From JBCBRD01 sp039819785 (GTDB taxonomy: Bacteria; Pseudomonadota; Alphaproteobacteria; Rhizobiales; Hyphomicrobiaceae): a stretch of DNA of 64,000 nt. A model generated the notes under the pieces. It was not told where the DNA came from. It did not search any database and saw only the letters and a program-made list of their open reading frames with translations. Of this stretch, positions 25,972-34,912 are shown one piece after another. The DNA is taken from contig JBCBRH010000009.1 in assembly GCA_039819785.1 (NCBI GenBank), positions 54,187 through 118,186 of the forward strand, given 5' to 3'. How positions within the stretch are numbered: position 1 is the stretch's first letter; each line of letters starts with the position of its first letter. The position numbers and the translations under genes are program-made.

Positions 25972-26328
25972 TGTTTCAGTCTCCTAAAGTGATGGTTGTT
26001 GTGTTCAAGCAAGCCGTTGCGTCAGCACACAGCTTCCCCGTGACCCAGAACCACATGGCGTGGATCAGGTTGTTTTTCGTTTCTGGTTTTCGGTGTCAGT
26101 GGTCTCGGTGAGCCAGCCGTCTAAGCACCATTTCTGCAACTATTGGTTTGTTGGAAACGGTTGGGCGTGCTGACCTCAATCGTCGTTTTGTTCCATGGAC
26201 TGCATCCTTTCGGGGTTGTCCCTCTCCACATCCGCTATGCTGTTTCCAACCGTTGCGGGCCTTGAAAAAGTTTGCGGGGTCCAAGGCGGCTGCCAAACCG
26301 ATGCACCTTGCCTGAACCGCTCCTGGTG
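25972..26328. other. 357-base intergenic region between tolC-like and RTX genes
   Basis: No gene was recognised. The region holds the AGGAG ribosome site and presumably the promoter of the RTX gene at its left end (25972-26100), where it is T-rich on the plus strand. No clear operator, repeat or terminator was seen in the rest. Confidence 0.5.
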
Positions 26329-27906
26329 TTAGTTCACAGCCCCCACACGATGTACGCGCGTTGACCACGTATCTGGTTCTGAGCGCGCCGTGGCGTTGTA
26401 ATCTGCTGCGTTGACGGGATCGGCACGATGATCGATCTCCGGCGCGCCGAGGAAACCGTCTCCTCCACCATTGGGCGTGGTTGTGCCCCACCACGCGTTG
26501 CGCACTTGCCGATAGTAAGTTCCTGGATCATACGTCTCAGTCCCAGGCGCCATGCGATCAATCGTCAACTGGCCGGTGGAACGCAGCAGAAGGTATGCGC
26601 CAACGTGATGGTCCCGGGTGGACTGCAGAAGCCGGATGCGTGAATTGATCAGTTCGCGTTCGGCATCGAGAACATCAAGTACCGTCCGCCTGCCGAACTC
26701 CTGCTCATCACGGACACCCTTCAGCGCCCGCTCACTCGCCGCAACCGCCATCTTGTCAGAGGCGACTTTGGCTTGGGCTGCATTGAACTCGGCCCAGGCT
26801 GCACCCACCGCCTCATCAATACTGCGAACAGCAGCGTGTGCCTCCCGATCCAGCCCCGCAGCCGTGTTCTTGGCCTGACGGATCCGGGCTGAGACTTCGC
26901 CGCCCTGGTAAAGCGGCACCCGCACCCGTCCGAAAACCGAAAAGCCAACTCGATCAACAGAACTTTGCGCATCATTGAAAGACCGGTCATAGCCCGCGAC
27001 AAGACCCGCCTGAGGCAGCAGCTCGCCCCGCGTCTTCCCTATAGCCTGTGTTGCAGCGGCGCGCTTTTCACCTGCAGCAGCAATGATAGGGCTCTCATAC
27101 AGGGCAATTTCCTGCGCGGTCTCAAGGCTATCAGGGAGCGAAACCGGCAGATGGGGCATCGCAAGCCCCTCCGGCGGGCGTTGCGTAATCCTGGCGAACC
27201 GCAACTGGCTGATCCGTAGTTGGGCCTTCGACCCGTCAAGGTCGGACTTTGCTGTCGCCACACGTAACCGTGCCTGCTCGACATCCGTCAAAGTGACCTG
27301 CTCGCGTTCAAACTGCTCTTCGATGCCGAGCAGGAAACGCTTTAGCGAATTGAGCGTCTTACGGCGATAAAGAGTGATGCCTTCGTCGCGCAAAACGTCA
27401 AGATAGGCTGAGGCGGTTTGGAACAGAATTTCATTCTCCGCCGCCCGTAGGTCTTCACGCGATGCACGAACGGTCGCCTCAGCTTCTGCGACGGCGTAGT
27501 GTGTTTTGAATCCATCGAACAATGGCTGCTCGATCGTCACGCCATAGCCATAGCTCTCGCTGAATGATGACCCCGGTGATGCGGCAGCCGATGTCCGGCC
27601 CGCGCTGTCGTTGGACGCTCCGCCATAAAAGCCATCGGCATTGACACGCGGCCGGTAGCCGGACAGAGCACGCGAGACGCCATCGTCACTGGCCCGTGTC
27701 TTGTAACGTTCAGCCTGGAGGGAGGCATTGTGGGCATAGGCCGCTGCAAACGCTTCACGAAGACTGACCGCATTCGCAGGCTGACCAAGTGCGACGAGCG
27801 CCATGGCTGCGACGCTTGTCGTTCCCACACTGTAAGAAGCCAATTCGGCTAGGCATCTGCCACGGGACACATGTCCGGGCAATGCCTCTTGAGTGGATTT
27901 TTGCAA
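26329..27906 (-). CDS. TolC-family outer membrane channel
   Basis: The 525-residue protein is an outer membrane efflux/secretion channel of the TolC family. After a signal peptide that ends near ALGQPANA (about residue 46), the mature protein begins SLREAFAAAYAHNASLQAER, a classic TolC opening. Two long helical halves follow, each with the repeat landmarks (FDGFKTHYAVAEAEATVRAS; YQGGEVSARIRQAKNTAAG). The C-terminal 75 residues are polar. The start is taken as the TTG at 27906, two codons after an in-frame stop; a GTG at 27870 is an alternative. Its place upstream of the RTX gene and exporter completes a type I secretion set. Confidence 0.88.
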   Translation of the reverse strand: MQKSTQEALPGHVSRGRCLAELASYSVGTTSVAAMALVALGQPANAVSLREAFAAAYAHNASLQAERYKTRASDDGVSRALSGYRPRVNADGFYGGASNDSAGRTSAAASPGSSFSESYGYGVTIEQPLFDGFKTHYAVAEAEATVRASREDLRAAENEILFQTASAYLDVLRDEGITLYRRKTLNSLKRFLLGIEEQFEREQVTLTDVEQARLRVATAKSDLDGSKAQLRISQLRFARITQRPPEGLAMPHLPVSLPDSLETAQEIALYESPIIAAAGEKRAAATQAIGKTRGELLPQAGLVAGYDRSFNDAQSSVDRVGFSVFGRVRVPLYQGGEVSARIRQAKNTAAGLDREAHAAVRSIDEAVGAAWAEFNAAQAKVASDKMAVAASERALKGVRDEQEFGRRTVLDVLDAERELINSRIRLLQSTRDHHVGAYLLLRSTGQLTIDRMAPGTETYDPGTYYRQVRNAWWGTTTPNGGGDGFLGAPEIDHRADPVNAADYNATARSEPDTWSTRVHRVGAVN

Positions 27907-28127
27907 GGCTCAAATTGTCCATCGCATGACTTCAACAAGGCAGGTCGTCCGCTTTGCCGAAGCTCCCTCATCCGATGACGACACTCATCGATCGTAAGTG
28001 TGGTGACAAATTGTTATGCTCGAAATTTCATAACCTTACTCGTATCTGCAAAAATTCATCTGGAAGAGAGCGAGCGCACTTTCTCCCAGATCAGACCCAA
28101 AAAAAGAGCAGGCATCTTCGAAGGAAA

Positions 28128-28628
28128 CTACTCCTTGATGAACCGAGCCTGGATCGCGGCTCCACTCTTGGCCTTGCCTGAAATGACTACCTTGGCACCC
28201 TTCGGCAGCGGGGCTTCCAATGCGGTTTCCAATTTGCTGCCATCGGCCACGAGATTGAGCATCTTGGTACCAGCAGCGCTCTGCACGACGGCTTTGAATG
28301 TGGTCCCCGTCACGTCGATCGGTTCGTGGTCCTGGGTGAGATGAAAAACGATGGCTTTGTCTGTCGCCACCATTTCAACCCCATGGTGGGCCGCGGTTTC
28401 AAAATACTGACCACCATGTTTGGGACCATGGCCGGCATGATCATGACCCGAGTGATCATGACCCGAGTGATCATGTTTCTCGCCATGCGCATGGCTCTTG
28501 TCGTGGTTATGCCCAGCGCCATGCTTGTGCCCATCGCCGTGCTTGTGGTCACTATGTGCCAGGGTAATGGATGCCGGGACAGTGACGAGAAGAGCAGCGG
28601 CAAGAGCGAGCTGGAAAGTTTTGAACAT
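28128..28628 (-). CDS. His-rich exported metal-binding protein
   Basis: The 166-residue protein has a signal peptide (cut after TLA near residue 24) and then a stretch of about 50 residues made almost wholly of His, Gly, Asp, Ser and Lys (HKHGDGHKHGAGHNHDKSHA type), able to bind divalent metals. The rest (about 75-166) is a small beta-rich domain with no name I recognise. GGAG lies before the ATG. It follows the RND pump gene by 23 bases and is likely the last gene of the metal efflux operon, acting as a periplasmic metal buffer or chaperone. The metal (Zn, Co, Ni or Cu) cannot be told. Confidence 0.78.
   Translation of the reverse strand: MFKTFQLALAAALLVTVPASITLAHSDHKHGDGHKHGAGHNHDKSHAHGEKHDHSGHDHSGHDHAGHGPKHGGQYFETAAHHGVEMVATDKAIVFHLTQDHEPIDVTGTTFKAVVQSAAGTKMLNLVADGSKLETALEAPLPKGAKVVISGKAKSGAAIQARFIKE
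28439..28475. repeat. 15-bp tandem repeat, 2.5 copies, inside His-rich gene
   Basis: GATCATGACCCGAGT is repeated exactly at 28439-28453 and 28454-28468, then GATCATG at 28469-28475. It encodes the HDHSG repeats of the His-rich protein and could change copy number by slippage without breaking the frame. Confidence 0.8.
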
Positions 28629-28651
28629 GGGTGGTCTCCGTTGATTTGAAA

Positions 28652-31600
28652 TTAGTAAGCTTCGAGTTGACCGGTATGGCGGACCGGAGCGGCATCGCGT
28701 GCATCAATCAAACGTTGCAGAGGCTGCTTGCCGAACCAGAGAAACAATAAGGGTGTCAACACGGCATCAATGAACGTCGCCGTGACAAGCCCCCCGAAGA
28801 TCGTGACAGCCAGGGGATGAAGAATTTCCCGGCCCGGCTCATCAGCTGCAATCATGATGGGTACGAGCGCAAGACCCGCCGACAACGCCGTCATCAAGAC
28901 CGGCGTCAGCCGCTCCAGCGACCCGCGCACCACGAGGTCACGCCCGAAGGTCTCACCTTCATAGAGCGCCAGATTGATGTAGTGGCTGATCTTCAAAATC
29001 CCGTTCCGCGCGGTGATGCCCGCCAGCGTAATGAACCCGATCAGGCTGGCCACCGAAAACGGCAGGTTGAAGATCCACAACGCAGCCACGCTGCCGATCA
29101 AGCCGAGCGGGATCGACGTCAAGACAATGCCCGCCAGCGTCATCGACTGATACCTGCTGTACAAAACGAGAAAGATGAGCGCCAACGAGATAAATGACAA
29201 AAGACCAATCGTGCGCGTCGCCTCTTCCTGCGCCTGAAACTGCCCTTCAAGTCGAATACTATAGCCAGCCGGCAACTCAGCCTCGTCAATGACGTCCCGG
29301 ATATCGGCGATAATCGCAGCCATATCCCGCTGCCCGTCACCATTCGCCGACACCACGATGCGGCGCTGTTGGTTCTCCCGAAGGATTTGGTTCGGCCCCT
29401 CCGCTTCAACTACCGTCGCGAGGCGATGCAATGGCGCGTATCCCATGGGCGTGGCCACAAGCGCATCACTCAAACCCTGTGTTGAGCGAGCCTCGTCGTC
29501 AAGACGCATCACAACATCAAAGCGACGATTGCCCTCGACAATTTGAGAGACCGTGCGCCCGTTTGTGAGACCAGCCAAGGTGGCTGTGAGGGCTGGAGGG
29601 GTGACGCCGTAAAGAGCGGTCCGCTCATGGTCCGGCACGACTTGCAACTGCGGGATCAACACCTGCTTTTCAGTCTGCAGATCAACAAGTCCCGGAATAG
29701 AAGACAGCTTGATCTGCATGTCAGCAGCCAAAGTCCTCAACCGATCCAGATCTTCGCCAAACACCTTCAGGGCGATTTGCGCACGCACGCCAGACAACAT
29801 GTGGTCAAGCCGGTGGCTGATCGGCTGTCCGATCGCGATGACCGCAGGCAAAGCCGAAAGCGTCTCGCGAATGTCTGCATAAACCGCCTCGCGATCACGC
29901 TCAGTCTTGGCAAGATCGATATCGATCTCAGTGACATGCACACCTTCCGCGTGCTCATCCAATTCTGCCCGTCCAGACCGACGGCCGACAGTCTTCACTT
30001 CGGCTACGCCCATAACCAAACGCTCAGCAATGGTGCCGAGACGATCAGCTTCACTCAGAGAAATTCCAGGATTGTAGACGACGGAAACAAGCAGTGTGCC
30101 CTCGTTGAAAGGTGGCAGGAACGATCGCGGCAACTGCGTGGCTACCGCGGCTGCAGATACGACGGCGACCACAATACCGGCGATAAGCGCACGCGGATGA
30201 GCAAACGTGACGTCCAGCAAAGCGCGGTTGCCAGCTTTCAAAATACGCACCAGCCTGGCATCGCCTCGGTCTTGCTGCGGCGTCCTCAACAGGAAGTAAC
30301 ACATCACCGGCGTTAACGTGATCGAGGTGGCGAGACTTGCCAGGATCGCAACGATGTAAGCCAAACCCAACGGTCTGAAGAGCTGCCCTTCGAGCCCCGT
30401 CATGGCAAACAACGGCACGAACACCAAAACAACGATTGCGGTGGCATACACGATGCTGGAACGCACTTCGTGGCTGGCATTCAAGACCACGGCGAGCTTA
30501 GGCTGCGGCTGCACGGCTTTGGCATTCTGTTTCAAGCGTCGCAAAACATTCTCGACGCCAACGACGGCGTCATCAACCAACTCACCGATGGCAATGGCAA
30601 TCCCCCCGAGCGTCATCGTGTTGATCGACAAGCCGAAAATATCAAACACCACAACGGTGATACAGATCGACATCGGGATCGCGGTGAGCGAGATGAAAGT
30701 CGCCCGCCAATTCAACAAAAACAGGATCAAGACAAACGCGACGACAACAGCGGCTTCAACCAGGACGGACTTCACATTTGCAATCGAGGTTTCGATGAAC
30801 GTGGCCTGCCGGAATTGAACCTGGTCGGCTTTCACGCCATCTGGCATCGTACGTTGGATGGTTTCAAGCGAAGCCTCAACCGCCTGCGTAACAGCCACAG
30901 TGTCAGCCTGAGGCTGCTTTTGAACACCAATGATCACTGCCTTCCGGCCTTGAAACCCGGCATCCCCTCGCTTCACACGTGGCGCGAACGACACTTCCGC
31001 AACCTGCCGCAGAACGATGGGCTGTCCGTCGCGGACGGTCAGGACAATGTTGTGCAAGTCTTCTAGTCGCGTCGTTCGGCCAATGTTGCGGATCAGATAT
31101 TCCTGGGCATGCTGATCGACGAAGCCACCGCCAGCGTTGGTGCCGAATCCGCGCACAGCCTCCTCGATCATCGCTGGCGTCACATCAAGTCGCTGCATGG
31201 CGATGAGATCGGGACTGATCCGATACTGCCGCACTTCACCACCGATCGGGATGACCTGGGCGACACCGGAAATGGTCAGCAACTGCGGTCGGATGACGAA
31301 ATCTGCAATCTCGCGCAATTCCATCGGCGAAACGGTCTCGCCCGTGATGGCGATCAACATAATTTCACCCATGATGGATGAGATCGGCCCCATTTGCGGC
31401 TGGACGTTTTGCGGCAGCAAGGCATCAACCGTCGCGAGCCGTTCAGCAACGAGTTGCCGGTTTCGGTAAATGTCGGTGCCCCAATCGAATTCGACGTAGA
31501 CGATCGATAAACCGACACTTGAGACCGAGCGGAGTCGAATGACGCCAGGCATGCCGTTAAGAGCGGTTTCCAGCGGATAGGTTACGAGTTGCTCGACCTC

Positions 31601-31777
31601 TTGTGGCGCAAACCCATCCGCCTCGGTGAGCAGCGTAACGGTTGGCCGGTTCAGGTCCGGGAAAACGTCGACTGGCAGCCTTGGCAGGAGATACGCTCCG
31701 TAGGTCGCCAGTAACAGCGAGCCAACGATGACGAACATGCGTTGCGAGAGACTGAGCGCGACGAGAGCCTTGAACAT
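28652..31777 (-). CDS. heavy-metal efflux RND pump (CzcA/CusA family)
   Basis: The 1041-residue protein is an inner-membrane proton-driven RND pump of the heavy-metal (HME) group. It begins MFKALVALSLSQRMFVIVGS, has large periplasmic loops after helices 1 and 7, and shows the helix 4 motif GELVDDAVVGVENVLRR with acidic residues for proton relay. The second half carries GFITLAGITARNGILKISHY, an HME signature. Length fits the family. AAGGGG precedes the ATG; the adaptor gene ends 11 bases upstream. With the adaptor and an outer membrane channel it would expel metal ions. No dedicated channel gene is adjacent; the TolC-like protein at 26329-27906 might serve. Confidence 0.9.
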   Translation of the reverse strand: MFKALVALSLSQRMFVIVGSLLLATYGAYLLPRLPVDVFPDLNRPTVTLLTEADGFAPQEVEQLVTYPLETALNGMPGVIRLRSVSSVGLSIVYVEFDWGTDIYRNRQLVAERLATVDALLPQNVQPQMGPISSIMGEIMLIAITGETVSPMELREIADFVIRPQLLTISGVAQVIPIGGEVRQYRISPDLIAMQRLDVTPAMIEEAVRGFGTNAGGGFVDQHAQEYLIRNIGRTTRLEDLHNIVLTVRDGQPIVLRQVAEVSFAPRVKRGDAGFQGRKAVIIGVQKQPQADTVAVTQAVEASLETIQRTMPDGVKADQVQFRQATFIETSIANVKSVLVEAAVVVAFVLILFLLNWRATFISLTAIPMSICITVVVFDIFGLSINTMTLGGIAIAIGELVDDAVVGVENVLRRLKQNAKAVQPQPKLAVVLNASHEVRSSIVYATAIVVLVFVPLFAMTGLEGQLFRPLGLAYIVAILASLATSITLTPVMCYFLLRTPQQDRGDARLVRILKAGNRALLDVTFAHPRALIAGIVVAVVSAAAVATQLPRSFLPPFNEGTLLVSVVYNPGISLSEADRLGTIAERLVMGVAEVKTVGRRSGRAELDEHAEGVHVTEIDIDLAKTERDREAVYADIRETLSALPAVIAIGQPISHRLDHMLSGVRAQIALKVFGEDLDRLRTLAADMQIKLSSIPGLVDLQTEKQVLIPQLQVVPDHERTALYGVTPPALTATLAGLTNGRTVSQIVEGNRRFDVVMRLDDEARSTQGLSDALVATPMGYAPLHRLATVVEAEGPNQILRENQQRRIVVSANGDGQRDMAAIIADIRDVIDEAELPAGYSIRLEGQFQAQEEATRTIGLLSFISLALIFLVLYSRYQSMTLAGIVLTSIPLGLIGSVAALWIFNLPFSVASLIGFITLAGITARNGILKISHYINLALYEGETFGRDLVVRGSLERLTPVLMTALSAGLALVPIMIAADEPGREILHPLAVTIFGGLVTATFIDAVLTPLLFLWFGKQPLQRLIDARDAAPVRHTGQLEAY

Positions 31778-31788
31778 AGCGCGCCCCT

Positions 31789-33561
31789 TCAGCGGATCTG
31801 GTTGACGAGTAGAGCACCCTGCACGATGACTTGATCACCCTGCGCAAGGCCCTTCGTGATCAGGACCCGCTCGCTATCGATGTCCTGAATACTCACTGCG
31901 GACGGGAGGTAGCTTTCTGGCTCCAGCCGTTTGAAGGCGACCATCTGACCGTTAGGCGCCTGCGCGATCGCTCGCCGTGGCAGAACGAGCCCGTTGACCG
32001 CCTCCCCTCTTTCAATAATCACGTTGACGGGACTGCCAACGCTCAACGCATCGCTGGGACGGTCAAACCGAAACTGCAAAACAGTTGCCTGCTGCTGAAG
32101 CGCCCGACTGCGGCCCACGAACGATAAATCAAAAAACGTATTGTCCGCCAAGCGGGCACGCGCACGGGCATCTGCCAGCACCAGTGTCGGGTCGAACGAA
32201 ATGGCCTCGACCCAAAGGCTGGATGGATCAACAATCGAGAACACCGTGTCCGCACTGTCCACCACCTGACCGGCGGCAATGTGGACATCTGTTATGACAC
32301 CCGTAACCGGTGCCACCAGTTGTTCGTGCGCCGTACGTGAGCGGGTCAGTTGTTGACGCCGCGCATCGAGACCGGCGCGCTCAATCTCCAGATCTTCGAG
32401 ACTGGCGGCATTCACGACACCTTTATCGACGAGCGGTTTTTGCCGGGCGATGCGCGCATCCAGGACGGCAATGCGCTGTTCCAAATCACCGGCCGTCTGG
32501 CGCACATCGGAGGCATCAATGGGCGCGAAAGCAGGCTCGACATATGCGAGAACCTGGCCCTTGGTGACCTGCTGCCCCAGCGTCGGCAAGCCCCCGTCTG
32601 CAGGCGTGATCCGTCCACCGATTGTGCTTTGAACAAGCCCTGAACGATTGGGGTCGGCGATGATGCGGCCGATCAATCGCTCAGACCGGCGAACATCCGT
32701 TCGCACCAATCGGGTGGTTCGAATATCCAGAAGACGTTGCGTCGGCTTGGGCAGGAACACGCGCCCATCTGGCAGCCGCCTTGGTGCATCACCCTGGATA
32801 GCCGTGGCACCGCCGCCGCCATGATCATGACCCGGCCCGGCTGAGGCAACGCCGGCACCCAACACCGTGACCAGCCCCAACAGTGCGATGACAAGGCCTG
32901 CTCGCGCACTCATCAAAGCGCCAATCGCTAAACCGATGACCGCACCGATACCGGCAACAAGCGCGGCATTCTCCGAAACGCGATGCACCAGTGACGATTT
33001 CAATCCCGCACGCGCAACGAAATCTCGAAGACCGCCGGGGGCCATGGGTTGAGACGTGTCCGCCGCATCATTCCGCGATGTCAGCGTTTGAGCTCCTTCG
33101 TCATCGTGATGATGATCGGCATGGTCATGATCAAAGATTTTTTCTTTGGAGGTGTTGAGGGTGCCCACGAGCAGATCGTTGCCGCCATCGGTTTCAACCA
33201 CGACGATGACGTCATGAACCCCGTGTTGCTCGAGGGCCGACGACACCGCGACATATGTTCCATCGTCCTGCGGTTCGGCTAACTGGGTTTGACCATCGAT
33301 CGTGAGTTCGATTTTCGCGCCAAGCACCGGCGATGTATCGCGAAGCCGGTCGAGGTAGACGGTCAGGCGTCCATCTTTCCAAATGCCGACGAATTCATGG
33401 CTCTCTGAAACCGCAACAACACGAGGGCTGGCAGGCCCTGCAGCGGTGGCCGGCGCAGCGCCGTGGTCGTGCCCGGGGCCGGCAAGCCCAGCGCAAGCGG
33501 AAAGCGCAAGTATCAAACTGCCGATAGCACCCAGAATGGGTGCACGGGAAACGATAAACAT
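31789..33561 (-). CDS. RND metal efflux adaptor with large His-containing N-terminal region
   Basis: The 590-residue protein is the membrane fusion protein partner of the RND pump. The C-terminal 340 residues are the usual CzcB/CusB-like part (DGRVFLPKPTQRLLDIRTTR, a hairpin helix and HEQLVAPVTGVITDVHIAAGQ). The N terminus has a lipobox (LALSAC near residue 22), a GHDHG metal motif, a beta domain of about 110 residues, a His-rich loop (DHDHADHHHDD), a hydrophobic helix pair (about 195-240) and a second GHDHGGGG. Most CzcB-type adaptors are nearer 400-500 residues, so the inner membrane segment is unusual. The ATG at 33561 is used because the lipobox lies at the right distance. Confidence 0.85.
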   Translation of the reverse strand: MFIVSRAPILGAIGSLILALSACAGLAGPGHDHGAAPATAAGPASPRVVAVSESHEFVGIWKDGRLTVYLDRLRDTSPVLGAKIELTIDGQTQLAEPQDDGTYVAVSSALEQHGVHDVIVVVETDGGNDLLVGTLNTSKEKIFDHDHADHHHDDEGAQTLTSRNDAADTSQPMAPGGLRDFVARAGLKSSLVHRVSENAALVAGIGAVIGLAIGALMSARAGLVIALLGLVTVLGAGVASAGPGHDHGGGGATAIQGDAPRRLPDGRVFLPKPTQRLLDIRTTRLVRTDVRRSERLIGRIIADPNRSGLVQSTIGGRITPADGGLPTLGQQVTKGQVLAYVEPAFAPIDASDVRQTAGDLEQRIAVLDARIARQKPLVDKGVVNAASLEDLEIERAGLDARRQQLTRSRTAHEQLVAPVTGVITDVHIAAGQVVDSADTVFSIVDPSSLWVEAISFDPTLVLADARARARLADNTFFDLSFVGRSRALQQQATVLQFRFDRPSDALSVGSPVNVIIERGEAVNGLVLPRRAIAQAPNGQMVAFKRLEPESYLPSAVSIQDIDSERVLITKGLAQGDQVIVQGALLVNQIR

Positions 33562-33618
33562 AGGAGTGACCTCTGACGAAGCAGGAAACGGTTTGGCTTT
33601 GTCCGCCAAGCAAGCGTG

Positions 33619-34098
33619 TCAGAGGTGGAGCTTCGGGGGCCGCTTCAGGGTGCGGCCTGTCGCCCCGTGCATTGCATCATTGCACGGCAGGACGGTCTGC
33701 CGCGTTACAAGGGGGGAATACGGTTTGTCGTAAGCCGCGGGAATTACAAACGTAAGGCAGGTATGTCCAGGATCGATATGCCCGTCTGAAAACAACGACA
33801 AATGGCTATCGTGATCATCCTGCGGCGAGAATGGAGAGGACCCATCAAGCTCCGATTGTCCATCGTGACGATGGTTATCGTCCGTATGCTCATGATGCGC
33901 GTGGTCATATTGACCAACGGTTTGAACAGGACCGGCACCGTGATGTGCCATGTCGTGGGCATCATGCGGATCAAACAAATGAGCGGCATGCACATGATCA
34001 TGACCGACCAAGCACATACACAGGGCAAACGAAATCAGCGCAGCCAGCAAGCGCCGCGCTTGTCCGTACCTCGTGAAAATAGTGCCTCGTACCGTCAT
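33619..34098 (-). CDS. small His-rich exported protein, first gene of metal efflux operon
   Basis: The 159-residue protein has a hydrophobic N-terminal segment (LLAALISFALCMCLVG, about residues 16-31) followed by many His residues (HDHVHAAHLFDPHDAHDMAHH and later runs). Four Cys residues, two in the hydrophobic segment and two in the C-terminal half, may bind metal or form a disulfide. I know of no named family; such short His-rich genes are often found at the head of RND metal operons and may act as metal sensors or buffers. The ATG at 34098 is preferred to the GTG at 34116. The adaptor gene starts 57 bases after its stop. Confidence 0.6.
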   Translation of the reverse strand: MTVRGTIFTRYGQARRLLAALISFALCMCLVGHDHVHAAHLFDPHDAHDMAHHGAGPVQTVGQYDHAHHEHTDDNHRHDGQSELDGSSPFSPQDDHDSHLSLFSDGHIDPGHTCLTFVIPAAYDKPYSPLVTRQTVLPCNDAMHGATGRTLKRPPKLHL

Positions 34099-34263
34099 AG
34101 TCCCATTATCTACCACGGATCATGGGCGTGCGGTGAATTTTACTGTGGTTCAACAATGAAACGGTCTCAACAAGGGTTAACCTGAGGCCATGCGAACACA
34201 GGCGGGGTCAAGTAAATCGAGCGTCAACGGTCCTTAGGAATTGTTTGCCCCCATATGCGCATA

Positions 34264-34287
34264 CCCGCAGCCAAGGGAGGCTGCGGG
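34264..34287. other. perfect 9-bp hairpin
   Basis: CCCGCAGCC pairs with GGCTGCGGG around AAGGGA, between the Cys-rich protein gene and the metal operon. No T-run follows on either strand. It probably helps end the transcript of the 34328-34759 gene. Confidence 0.5.
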
Positions 34288-34327
34288 ATCGACACAATCC
34301 GTGGGACTTGGTTAGATCAAGCCAGGG

Positions 34328-34759
34328 CTAATTGATCTGGCAGCGATCTTCATATTTGAAACACGCACGGGTGTTGCCGCGGTTGCACTTGCGCTCAAGC
34401 TTTTTGCAGCCAGGCCGGTTCCAAACCTTTTCAGTGGTGAAGCCGTATTTGTTCGTGGCGTAAGGGGCACAGGCATCCGTTTCAGGAATGGGACGAGTTC
34501 CAACAGGACAGGAACTTACCGGAAGTGCATAGCCTCTTGTGCGATTATGAGATTTTTGCGTTGCCAAATTTGCAGCAACGGCCGCGCCAATCACGAGACC
34601 TGCAAAAAACTTATTGCGCTTAGCTCCTGTTTTATGAACCACTGTCTCGGCTTGTGGGGAAAGTGCTGTGGCTCCGCCAGCCACCATACCGGCATGTGCC
34701 GTGGCTTGAATAGACAAGAACATCGTGCAGGCAGCGAAAATCTGGATCAAAGTTTTCAT
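34328..34759 (-). CDS. exported Cys-rich small protein
   Basis: The 143-residue protein has a signal peptide (MKTLIQIFAACTMFLSIQATAHA) and a short Gly/Ala-rich hydrophobic segment (about residues 52-66). The C-terminal half is basic and has six Cys residues, in CPVGT, DACAP, GCKK, RKCNRG, RACFK and DRCQ, spaced so that three disulfides are possible. I do not recognise the family. The ATG at 34759 is chosen because the signal peptide begins there; the frame is open further up to 34849. It is isolated between the metal operon and the GTPase pair. Confidence 0.55.
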   Translation of the reverse strand: MKTLIQIFAACTMFLSIQATAHAGMVAGGATALSPQAETVVHKTGAKRNKFFAGLVIGAAVAANLATQKSHNRTRGYALPVSSCPVGTRPIPETDACAPYATNKYGFTTEKVWNRPGCKKLERKCNRGNTRACFKYEDRCQIN

Positions 34760-34912
34760 GTTGGCAGGGCTCGCCTTTGAGGACTGGTGGAGAAGCCGGT
34801 CAGCCTTGAGCCCAACCGGTGTGTCTGTCTGACAAACACACCTTCGCAAATGCAGACCGCTGCCGCTGTCACACCAGGAACATCATGAAAACGAGATACA
34901 CCCGCGCATCCG

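Noticed and set aside
28439..28475. CRISPR-like or regulatory direct repeats
   Set aside because: The 15-base units are contiguous without spacers and simply encode HDHSG repeats of the His-rich protein.
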